Assembly (NCBI RefSeq): GCF_001721645.1 | Contig: NZ_CP017141.1 | Coordinates: 4,402,001 to 4,466,000 of the forward strand | Length of the DNA: 64,000 nt | Direction: 5' to 3' | Origin: Pedobacter steynii | GTDB taxonomy: Bacteria > Bacteroidota > Bacteroidia > Sphingobacteriales > Sphingobacteriaceae | In this document: positions 1 to 8,400 of the stretch, piece by piece | How positions within the stretch are numbered: the first letter of the stretch is position 1 | How the letters are laid out: each line of letters begins with the position of its first letter | The notes under the pieces: generated by a model | What the model was told of the DNA's origin: nothing | What the model saw: the letters and a program-made list of their open reading frames with translations, nothing else | Database searches by the model: none | Program-made: the position numbers and the translations under genes

Positions 1-32
1 TAATAATTTATTTATAAAATAAATCTGGCGCT

Positions 33-1559
33 TTATTTAGTCAGTTTGCGGGCATTTAATTGTGCCTGAAACAGAGATGCGGGTTGCAAACCTTTCTGAT
101 CCTGACCTTCCCATTCTCCATCCGGTTTATCTTTTAGTCGCCCGGACAGTTTCTGGCCCTGCAGGCCTATCGAATAATTTTTGCCTGATACCCAGGGGTT
201 TTGAATGGCCGCGGATTTCACTTTGCAATTCCAGACCACCTGTGTTACTCCGGCCCAGCCATGCCCGCTTCCCCAGTTTCCGCGGTCCTGAACGTTAATC
301 TCTCCGTCGGTATCGATGTTATCGTATAAGGTTCCGCTGGCCCAGCGGTGATGAGGGCCGATATCGGCATGGGTATTTCTGGATTTGCATCGGTAAAATA
401 CATTCGGGCCGCAGGTCTTGGCTCCGGTTACGTAATCGTGCCTGCCTTCTGTGGTTTCCAGGTCCATAAAAAGGTTTTGCTGCCCGTTATTATTGAATGA
501 ATACCTTTTTCCGCCCGTAATCACTGATTTTGCATCCAGACATCTGGAATTCTTTACGGTGATGTTCTTTGCGCCGCCATCCAGACTAACGCAGGCATAG
601 CCAAAAAAGCGGGAAGTGACACCTGTAACCCATCCGTTCTCGATGTGGTTAAAGTCTGCCGCGATCCAGCCATGATCTTCATCTGTATCGCTGGCATATT
701 CGGATTCAAAAAGTATGTTTTCTATCCCAACCTCGCTGATTCGGCCCTTGTATTCGTATTTGAAGATGTTTCCACCGCCGTATTGCTGATCCATAGCCAT
801 GACTACAGGATTGTCAATGAAGACCGTGTTGCCCTGAATGCGCAGGATCTCACGCTCATAGCTGAGGTTATAATCTGCCCCTGTCCACTGTTTGGTGCCT
901 TCTCTCGCTACAATCTGATCCATTTGAAGGTCATGTATCCACTTGTCTGTTCCTGGTCTGAACAGGATAATGCGATCGCCGGTTTTTAAGCCTTTCGAAT
1001 CACTCACTTTGAAGGATTTGGCTCCTGTAGGTACATATTGGTCGGTAATCTGAACCCTGGTTCCGGGGATTTCAGTGATTTTTCCTTTACCCTGTATTTT
1101 CAGCAGGGAGCGCAATCCTTTTCCGGATGCAATCAGCCTGGTTGCATCTCCTTCGCTTCCGGCACCTCTCAACACAATGCCGCTGGTTTCAATTGTTAAA
1201 GTGCCGGCAATGGAATAATCCCCTTTTGTCAGAAAAATGGCACCCCGATGTCCATTTGCATCAGCCGGCAGGGCAGAAACCTCATTTATTGCGTTCTGGA
1301 TCATCTTTCCTGCATCTCCTTTTACAGGATTCAGGGTTTTAACGACTTTCAGTTTAGGAATGTTTTTTAGTCCGTGGTGATAACCTACTCCGCTAAAATC
1401 GGGAATGGTATTGCCTTTTTCGTCCGGATGATACTTGATGCTGCCGTCTTTATTGATGCTCAGGAACCTGGAAGTCCAGGTGCCGCTATGCTGGATAAAA
1501 GAAAAGAGAAAGAGGCTGACCGGGAGGATCAGCAGGCAGAAAATGGATTTGTATTTCAT
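33..1559 (-). CDS. Secreted right-handed beta-helix protein (pectate-lyase-like fold)
   Basis: The product is an exported protein of about 508 residues. A basic MKYK start precedes a hydrophobic stretch (residues 7-20) that fits a signal peptide or anchor. The body has the short repeats rich in Asn, Gly and hydrophobic residues typical of right-handed parallel beta-helices, as in GGAKNITVKNSRC. This fold is common in pectate lyases and other polysaccharide-acting enzymes, but I see no diagnostic catalytic motif, so the substrate is unknown. An in-frame ATG lies 22 codons upstream (1625). I rejected it because that stretch overlaps a perfect 16-bp inverted repeat and would bury the signal sequence inside the protein. 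It is downstream of the metal ATPase on the same strand with no evident functional link. Confidence 0.6.
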   Translation of the reverse strand: MKYKSIFCLLILPVSLFLFSFIQHSGTWTSRFLSINKDGSIKYHPDEKGNTIPDFSGVGYHHGLKNIPKLKVVKTLNPVKGDAGKMIQNAINEVSALPADANGHRGAIFLTKGDYSIAGTLTIETSGIVLRGAGSEGDATRLIASGKGLRSLLKIQGKGKITEIPGTRVQITDQYVPTGAKSFKVSDSKGLKTGDRIILFRPGTDKWIHDLQMDQIVAREGTKQWTGADYNLSYEREILRIQGNTVFIDNPVVMAMDQQYGGGNIFKYEYKGRISEVGIENILFESEYASDTDEDHGWIAADFNHIENGWVTGVTSRFFGYACVSLDGGAKNITVKNSRCLDAKSVITGGKRYSFNNNGQQNLFMDLETTEGRHDYVTGAKTCGPNVFYRCKSRNTHADIGPHHRWASGTLYDNIDTDGEINVQDRGNWGSGHGWAGVTQVVWNCKVKSAAIQNPWVSGKNYSIGLQGQKLSGRLKDKPDGEWEGQDQKGLQPASLFQAQLNARKLTK

Positions 1560-1562
1560 CAG

Positions 1563-1612
1563 AATTCGGATATTATCGTTTGTAAATGCAATACCGCGAT
1601 AATATCCGAATT
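1563..1612. promoter_or_regulatory. 16-bp perfect inverted repeat upstream of the beta-helix gene
   Basis: AATTCGGATATTATCG at 1563-1578 is exactly reverse-complemented at 1597-1612, with an 18-bp spacer. It ends 3 bp before the preferred start codon (1559). There is no T-run on either side, so it is not a classical terminator. It could be an operator or a 5'-leader hairpin controlling translation. The arms are seen directly; the role is inference. Confidence 0.55.
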
Positions 1613-1654
1613 TCTTATTGCTCATATGAGCAGTTTAATCAACCGGATTGGCAT

Positions 1655-3670
1655 TTATATCTTCATGCGCTGGATGCGGACGGCGTTGAGGATGGCCACC
1701 AATGCGACTCCTACATCGGCAATTACCGCTTCCCATAGGGTGGCTACGCCACCTGCACCAAGGATCAGGACGATTATTTTTACACTCATGGCCAGAATGA
1801 TGTTTTGCCACACCACACTTCTGGTCACTTTTCCAATTTTAATGGCCGAAACGATTTTTGAAGGCTGGTCATTCTGAATCACGATATCGGCAGTTTCAAT
1901 AGTAGCATCACTTCCAAGGCCTCCCATGGCGATTCCTGCATCAGCCAGTGCCACCACAGGTGCATCGTTTACCCCATCTCCAACAAAGGCGATGGCTCTT
2001 CCTTCTTTTTTAAGGTTTTCCACTTTTTCTACTTTGTTTTCAGGAAGGAGGTCGCCAAATGCGAAATCAATTCCCAGAAAAGCAGCTACTTTTGCCACCA
2101 CGCTTTGCTTATCACCACTCAGCATGACGGTTTTGATGTTCAGGGCATGCAGGTCGGTAATGGCCTGTTTAGCATCTTCTTTAATCTCATCGGCAATGGT
2201 GACATATCCGGCAAACTGCTGATCGATGGCCACCACCACTACAGAGTCTACAATGGCATCCACTTCTTCAGGATAGGGGATATTGTGTTTTTTCAGAAGT
2301 TTGGCATTGCCAGCCAGCACCTCTTTGCCGCTGATCAGCCCTTTTAAGCCGTGTCCTGCAATTTCTTCCACCTCGCCGATATGATCCAGGTTCGGTTCCG
2401 TTCCGGCGTACTGAGCGATCGCTGTTGCGATCGGATGGGTAGATTTGCTTTCTATGGCGGCAACCAGCTGTATAAATTCTTTTTCTGCGATGCCCGCGGT
2501 AACGACTTGTTGCACCTGAAATACTCCTTTGGTCAGAGTTCCGGTTTTATCCATCACCACGGTATCAATTTTTGTCATCACATCCAGGAAGTTAGAACCT
2601 TTAAACAGGATTCCATTTCTCGAAGCCAGTCCGATTCCTCCAAAATAACCCAATGGAATAGAAACGACCAGGGCACATGGGCAACTGATCACCAGGAAGA
2701 CCAGGCCGCGGTAGAACCATTCTTTAAAGCTGTAATCGGCTACAATGAAATAGGGAAGGGCAACCACAAGCAGGGCAAGGAGGAATACAATTGGCGTATA
2801 CACCTTGGCAAAACGGGAAATGAATAGCTGGGTTTGTGATTTTCTGGCCGTGGCATCCTGTACCATTTCCAGAATTTTGCTCAGCTTACTGTCTTTGAAA
2901 AGAGATTTTACCTGTACCTGTGCCAGCTGGTTTAAGTTGATCATTCCGGCCAGGACCTGTTCGCCTCTGGCTTTGGAATCGGGTTTTGATTCACCAGTCA
3001 GCGCTGCAGTATTGAATGTTGCCTTATCAGAGTATAAAGTTCCGTCCAGGGCTACTTTTTCCCCTGGTTTTACCTGGATGATTTCTCCGATCTGCACTTC
3101 TGCGGGGGCAATGGTACTCACTTTCCCATCGCGGATCACATCTACACTTTCCGGTCTGATATCCAGTAAAGCTTTAATACTTCGTTTTGCCCGGTTTACG
3201 GCAGCATCCTGGAACCATTCTCCAATGGAGTAAAATACCATTACCGCCACGCCTTCACTATAAGAACCGATGGCGAAAGCCCCCAGGGTAGCTACGCTCA
3301 TCAGGAAAAATTCATTAAAGAAATCCAGTCTCAATGCCTTTCTGAAAGCCAGTTCCAGTACGTTATATCCGGCAAGTAAATAGGCAGGAATAAAGATTGC
3401 AAGTTGAATGAGGTTGTTAAAGGTGAGGTCAAAACCATATTCCAGGGTCAGCATCACGAGTACAATAGCCAGTGAGGTTAATAATGGCCAGTGATCTTTC
3501 CATCCTGAAGGGTCTTCGTCACCATGGTTGTGCCCGTCGTCATCGGAATGTTCTTCTGCGGCGTGCTGATGTCCTGTGTGGTTATGTTGATGTGGAGTAC
3601 GGGGAGTTGCGGCACTGTGTTCTTCTGTGGAGCAGCATTCTTTAAGTTTCTTAGATTCTTGCATCGTCAT
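1655..3670 (-). CDS. zntA: Heavy-metal (Zn/Cd/Co type) P1B-type ATPase
   Basis: Inner-membrane metal-exporting ATPase of about 671 residues. Residues 10-60 form a His/Asp-rich tail with HQHNHTGHQH instead of a classic ferredoxin-like metal-binding domain. The core motifs are all present: TGES near residue 226, the transmembrane CPC near 331, the phosphorylation motif DKTGT near 374, the HP dipeptide near 413 and GDGVND near 565. An Asp in the last membrane segment (ADVG) matches the Zn/Cd subgroup rather than the Cu subgroup. The start at 3670 was chosen because a TAnnTTTG -7 element sits at 3684-3691; the longer reading frame from 3709 would begin upstream of that promoter. ATG at 3664 is also possible. 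The gene follows a Fur/Zur-like regulator, which suggests metal-responsive control. Confidence 0.9.
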   Translation of the reverse strand: MTMQESKKLKECCSTEEHSAATPRTPHQHNHTGHQHAAEEHSDDDGHNHGDEDPSGWKDHWPLLTSLAIVLVMLTLEYGFDLTFNNLIQLAIFIPAYLLAGYNVLELAFRKALRLDFFNEFFLMSVATLGAFAIGSYSEGVAVMVFYSIGEWFQDAAVNRAKRSIKALLDIRPESVDVIRDGKVSTIAPAEVQIGEIIQVKPGEKVALDGTLYSDKATFNTAALTGESKPDSKARGEQVLAGMINLNQLAQVQVKSLFKDSKLSKILEMVQDATARKSQTQLFISRFAKVYTPIVFLLALLVVALPYFIVADYSFKEWFYRGLVFLVISCPCALVVSIPLGYFGGIGLASRNGILFKGSNFLDVMTKIDTVVMDKTGTLTKGVFQVQQVVTAGIAEKEFIQLVAAIESKSTHPIATAIAQYAGTEPNLDHIGEVEEIAGHGLKGLISGKEVLAGNAKLLKKHNIPYPEEVDAIVDSVVVVAIDQQFAGYVTIADEIKEDAKQAITDLHALNIKTVMLSGDKQSVVAKVAAFLGIDFAFGDLLPENKVEKVENLKKEGRAIAFVGDGVNDAPVVALADAGIAMGGLGSDATIETADIVIQNDQPSKIVSAIKIGKVTRSVVWQNIILAMSVKIIVLILGAGGVATLWEAVIADVGVALVAILNAVRIQRMKI

Positions 3671-3719
3671 AGATTTTGTACTACAAATGTACTTGCTATG
3701 ACGATGCAATGCTATTGCA
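3661..3719. promoter_or_regulatory. Dyad-rich promoter/operator of the P-type ATPase
   Basis: On the minus strand TACATTTG (3684-3691) fits the Bacteroidota -7 consensus. Around it lie three dyads: GCATCGTCATAG (3661-3672) inverted at 3696-3707; TTTGTA-C-TACAAA at 3675-3687, about at the expected start of transcription; and TGCAAT-GCT-ATTGCA at 3705-3719. The last has the 15-bp size of Fur-family boxes and lies directly beside the stop codon of the Fur-family gene. The arrangement is seen; binding by that regulator is inferred. Confidence 0.5.
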
Positions 3720-3722
3720 ATG

Positions 3723-4142
3723 TTAGCCCGGATGACACTGATCGCAAATTCCTTTAATAATCAGGTTCATTTCTTCGCTCTGAAATCTTTTAGGCAGGGA
3801 GATTTCAGGAATCTTTGTATTGGGTAGACAGAAGGTCTCTTTACAGGTATTGCAGTAAAAGTGGACATGAAGGTCATGGTGATGATCTCCATCACAGTTA
3901 TCCTCACATAGTGCATATTTCGTTGCACCGGTACCATCTTCAATGCTGTGGACCAGGCCTTTTTCCTCAAAAGTTTTTAAGGTACGGTACAAGGTAATCC
4001 GGTCTGAGGGGCCCATTCCTTTCTCCAGGTCGTTTAAGCTGATTGCCGCAACTTGTTTAGTCAAAAAATCCAGTACCAGTAAGCGCATCGCTGTAGGATT
4101 GATATCCTTATTTTTAAGCCGGTGTTCTATATCCTTTGTCAT
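3723..4142 (-). CDS. Fur/Zur-family metal-responsive repressor
   Basis: A 139-residue DNA-binding regulator of the ferric uptake family. The N-terminal half is a winged helix containing DRITLYRTLKTFEEKGLV, the recognition-helix region of the family. The second half carries a His cluster (DHHHDLHVHF, about residues 85-95) and two CxxC pairs, CNTC and CDQC, which form the structural zinc site. Length is normal. Position between the czc pump genes and the Zn/Cd ATPase, with a Fur-box-sized dyad at the downstream promoter, points to zinc or a similar divalent metal as effector. The family alone does not decide between Zur, Fur and PerR. It is separated from czcB by 75 bp. Confidence 0.85.
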   Translation of the reverse strand: MTKDIEHRLKNKDINPTAMRLLVLDFLTKQVAAISLNDLEKGMGPSDRITLYRTLKTFEEKGLVHSIEDGTGATKYALCEDNCDGDHHHDLHVHFYCNTCKETFCLPNTKIPEISLPKRFQSEEMNLIIKGICDQCHPG

Positions 4143-4217
4143 CGGTTATTTTGATTGTATGACGCGCTATAAGTTACCATTAAAATTTCTAAAAATTGTG
4201 GTTTCATGTGACTGGGG

Positions 4218-5450
4218 TTAATGGGCGTGTTCTGAAGGGCCTGAAGATTTGGATTGCAGGTAAAATGCGCCTTTAGTTACCAATCGTGTGTTTGGAGGTA
4301 GTTTTTCCAATGGGTTGATGTTGATATAACCCAATTCTGAAACTCCCGTTACGACTTCTACTTTTTTGAAATGAGTCCCGTGTCCGGCTTCTTTTGCTCC
4401 TGCTTTTTCTTCTTCCTCCACGATGAAAATGTATTCCTTTCCTTCTGCTTTTACTACTGCATCAATGGGTACTGCAGGAGAAAGTGCTGTTCCTACGCTG
4501 ATCAGTCCGGTTACGTACATTCCCGGGATCAGGTTACTCAATGGTTTGGTAATGACTGCATGAACAATGACCCCTTTGGTATCATCTTCAAAAGATTTGT
4601 TGATCCCGTTTAATACCCCTTCAATCTGCTGATTTTCCTGGTTGGTTAACCTGAAACTTACTTTCTGACCGATCTTCACTTTAAAAAGGTCTTTTTCATA
4701 GACCAGCAGATCGGCATGGATCTTGGAATTGTCTACGATATCCATCAGGGAAGTCCCGGGCTGGATGAAAGATCCGGTGGTGACCGAAATCGTTCCGATT
4801 GTACCTGCAATTGGTGCAATAACCGGAATTTCTGAGGTGATTTTACCGGAAGCAACTTTGGAAGGAGAGATACCCAATTGTTGTAGCTGACGTTCCAAAG
4901 CCTTGATTTTGGATAACTCCGAGCGGTAATTTGCTTCGGCAAGCTGATGGGATTTGCCTGTTCCAGCATCTGCCGCTTTTAATTGCTGCTGGCGTTTATA
5001 TTCTGCTTCCACAAAGCTGAACCCGTTCTTTGAAGAAAGGTAATCCTGTTGCAAACGGATCATATCCTGATTCTCCATAATGGCTAATACCTGTCCTTTA
5101 TGCACTTTTTGGCCTTCCAGAACACTGATTCTGCGGATGATCCCACCGGAAAGCAGATTTACTTTGGCTTCATTTTGTGGAGGTACGGCCAGTTGCCCGC
5201 TTGCTTTTACCACTGCGGTGAGGTTTTTCTCTTCAATTTTGCCGATCTGAATGTCTACAGCCTTCATTTGCTGTTCCGTCAATTCGATCTCATCACTGTG
5301 TCCTTCTTCGCCATGCCCTTCTCCTTCATGGGCTTCAGCGGTTTCTTTTGCGGCTGGTTTTGCTTTGTCGCCGGTGCAGGAATTCATACTGATGCTCATC
5401 GAAAGGGCGATCATAAGGGCGAGAGGGAATTGTTTTTTATATCGGTTCAT
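4218..5450 (-). CDS. czcB: RND efflux periplasmic adaptor lipoprotein (CzcB-like)
   Basis: Membrane-fusion protein that bridges the inner-membrane RND pump and the outer-membrane channel. The first 25 residues are a lipoprotein signal ending at Cys25 (SMNSC). Next comes a His/Glu-rich stretch (EAHEGEGHGEEGHSDE), a likely metal-binding tail. The body has the HlyD-type order of barrel-sandwich halves around an alpha-helical hairpin (about residues 115-190) and a beta-barrel with PGMYVTG. The length of 410 residues is normal. It starts 4 bp after the stop of the pump gene, so the two are one operon. Its His-rich tail, like that of the neighbouring ATPase, agrees with Zn/Co/Cd export. Confidence 0.9.
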   Translation of the reverse strand: MNRYKKQFPLALMIALSMSISMNSCTGDKAKPAAKETAEAHEGEGHGEEGHSDEIELTEQQMKAVDIQIGKIEEKNLTAVVKASGQLAVPPQNEAKVNLLSGGIIRRISVLEGQKVHKGQVLAIMENQDMIRLQQDYLSSKNGFSFVEAEYKRQQQLKAADAGTGKSHQLAEANYRSELSKIKALERQLQQLGISPSKVASGKITSEIPVIAPIAGTIGTISVTTGSFIQPGTSLMDIVDNSKIHADLLVYEKDLFKVKIGQKVSFRLTNQENQQIEGVLNGINKSFEDDTKGVIVHAVITKPLSNLIPGMYVTGLISVGTALSPAVPIDAVVKAEGKEYIFIVEEEEKAGAKEAGHGTHFKKVEVVTGVSELGYININPLEKLPPNTRLVTKGAFYLQSKSSGPSEHAH

Positions 5451-5454
5451 CTGA

Positions 5455-8400
5455 TTATTCTCCTTTGATAAATGCTAATTGAATGGTAGTTTGGTTTAAT
5501 TGATTCAATGTCTCCAGGTAAGTGATTTTACTTTGCACGGCCAGAGAGATGTTCTGGACATACTCCATATAGCCGATTTCTCCAAGGTCAAAAGACACCT
5601 GGGCAATGCGCAGCTGCTCTGCAGCCTGTTTTAATCCTTCTGAAGTATAATAGTCTACCGTCTGTTTGTTTTTCAGGTATTCCTGAAAGGCCTGTTCATA
5701 TTGGATTTCGAATTGCTGCTGTGTTTCCTGATACGCGGTTTCTGCGATCTGGGCAGCGATTTTTTCGCTTTTCACCTTTGCCCGGCCCGCGCCATTGAAT
5801 AGAGGAACCGCAATGCCGAACTGAAGGCCTGCAATTCTGGTTCCGGGTGTATAATCCCGGTTCAGTTTTGCGGGGTCAAAAGAGCGGATAACCAGCTGCT
5901 GGCTATAGCCTAGGGTGAAATCGGGTAAAGCTTTAGCTTTTTGAAGTCCGATTTTCGCTTTCGCAATTGCGATCTGTTGCTGCTGAACATCCATCAATGG
6001 ATTGGTGCTGTTGCCTAAAGCCTCATTCGTCCCGGGAGAAAGAATGGGAAGGCTTTTTTCTGCAAGAAGGATTGGAGCTCTGGTATTCAGCAGTTGCTGA
6101 AGCTGTAGTTCCTGAACCCTTAAGCCTGCTCTGGCCATATTTTTTAAGGTCTGTACCTCCTGATATTTGTTTCTTGCCGTCATGAGTTCCAGGTTGGAGG
6201 TTTCTCCGGATTTATACCTCACTTCTGCTTTCTTGATGAAGTTCCGGTATACACTGTCCTGAAAATCAAGGATTTTTAAACTCTCCTGGAAATATAGGTA
6301 ATGGTAATAGGCAATTTTAGTATCTCTGATGATTTCAGCACGGGTATAGCGGGCGGATTGTTCGGAGAGGGCAGTCTGCAGGTTTAAAACCTTTTGTTGG
6401 TTTTTATATAAACCCGGCCATGCAAAAGTCTGGGTGACATTAATGGCATTGTCATTACCGCCCCCACTGGTAGGATCCTGAGAAAGGGAAAATTCTGTTT
6501 TCCCCGGGTCGAAACCTGTCTTTTGCAAGGCTTTACTATGTGTACTTCCCAGGTTGGCAGATTTTAGCTTCAGGTTGTTTTTTACCGCGATAGAAAGAAC
6601 GCTGTCTAAACTAAGCGGATTATTCGTGTTTTGTACCCCGGTATTATTGCTTTGAGCCTGAGCGGAATTGCTGTTCGTTGTTAATGTAAAACCGAGGATT
6701 GCAAGAATGGCCAGTGCTTTTGCAGATTTTTCCGTTGAGATTTTTTTATCTCCAAACAGCAGGTATAAACAAGGCAGGACAAAGAGCGTCAGCAAGGTTG
6801 CCGAAAGCAGGCCTCCTATAACCACCGTAGCCAAAGGTTTTTGTACTTCTGCACCGGCACTACCCGATAAAGCCATAGGCAAGAAGCCCAGTGAAGCCAC
6901 TGCTGCGGTCATGATTACCGGACGAAGTCTGACTTTAGTCCCTTCAATCACACGTTGATAGATATCTGTCATTCCTTCTTCTTTTAATTGATTGAAATAT
7001 CCGATCAGGACAATTCCGTTGAGGACAGCCACTCCAAAAAGGGCGATAAATCCGACCCCTGCGGAAATACTGAAAGGCATGTCTCTGACTAATAAGGCGA
7101 ATACCCCGCCAATCGCAGACAGGGGAACAGCGGTAAAGATGAGGATCGTCTGTCCAAATGATTTAAATGTGGCGTATAGCAGCCCCATAATCAGCAATAA
7201 AGCAATAGGAACCGCTATAGAAAGCCTGTTTTTAGCTTTAGTCAGGTTTTCAAACTGGCCGCCATAGGTCAGGTAATAACCCGATGGAAGCTTTAGTTTC
7301 GCATCGAGGATTTGCTGGATCTCTGAAACCGTACGCTCCACATCGCGGCCTTTGACATTGAATCCTACATAAATCCTTCTTTTTCCATCTTCTCTGGAGA
7401 TCTGGGCCGGGGCATTTTTTAGTGCAATGCTCGCCACCTGGTTCAGGGGTACTTTATTTCCGGAAGGGAGGGGAAGGTACAGGTTTTCAATACTGGATAT
7501 GTTTTCTCTGAGTTCTCTTTCCAGCCGGACGACCATTTCAAAACGTTTTTCTCCTTCAAAGATCACCCCCGCAGTATTTCCGGCAAAGGCGGTTTTCAGT
7601 AAGGTGTTGACCTCGGAAATGCTCAGTCCATATTGGGCGATCTTATCGCGGTCGTATTCTACAACAATCTGAGGCAGGCCGGTCACTTGTTCTATAAAAG
7701 GTTCATTTACGCCCGACACAGGTGCGATCAGAGCCGCAATTTTATTGGCCTGCTGGGTCAGTATATCCAGGTCTTCTCCGTAAATTTTGATGGCTACATC
7801 CTGACGAACACCAGTCATCAGTTCATTAAAACGCATTTGCATTGGTTGAGTGATTTCAATATTCACACCTGGAAGGATGGAAAGTGCTTCCTCTATTTTT
7901 TCCGACATCTCTGGTTTTGATGAGGCTGTTTTCCATTCTTCCTTTGGTTTCATTGCCACCATCATGTCTCCGCGTTCTACGGGCATGGGATCGGTTGGAA
8001 TCTCTGCACTTCCGATTCTGGTGACCACCTGTTTTACTTCAGGGAATTGTTCCTTCAGGATCTTTTCTGCTTTGCCAAAGGTCTCTACCACCTGGGTGAG
8101 CGAGGTTCCCTGCGACATTGAGATTTCTACCGCCAGGTCACCTTCTTCCAGTTGCGGAAGGAATTCTCCTCCCATCTGGTTAAATACCCATAGGGTGAAG
8201 GCGAACAGCAATATGGCGAAGGCCACTGTAAGTTTCTTGAATTTCAGCACCAGTACCAGGGCGGGTTGATAAGCCTTACGCAAGGCATCCATGATTTTGT
8301 CTGAAATGTTCCTCTTGTGTGTGGTGTTCTTGCTCAGGAATAAAGCCGTCATCATCGGGACATAGGTCATGGACAGGATGAAAGCCCCTACAATTGCAAA

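Noticed and set aside
1374-1877. Plus-strand 167-codon ORF across the beta-helix gene start
   Set aside because: It is antisense to two real genes, and its composition follows their reverse frame.
3713-3725. TATTGCAATGTTA near the Fur-family stop as a third ars box
   Set aside because: It shares TATTGCAAT with the ars boxes but lacks the TACGATT half and includes coding bases and the stop codon of the Fur-family gene.
7850-8269. Plus-strand 139-codon ORF inside czcA
   Set aside because: It is a shadow frame opposite a conserved RND segment.
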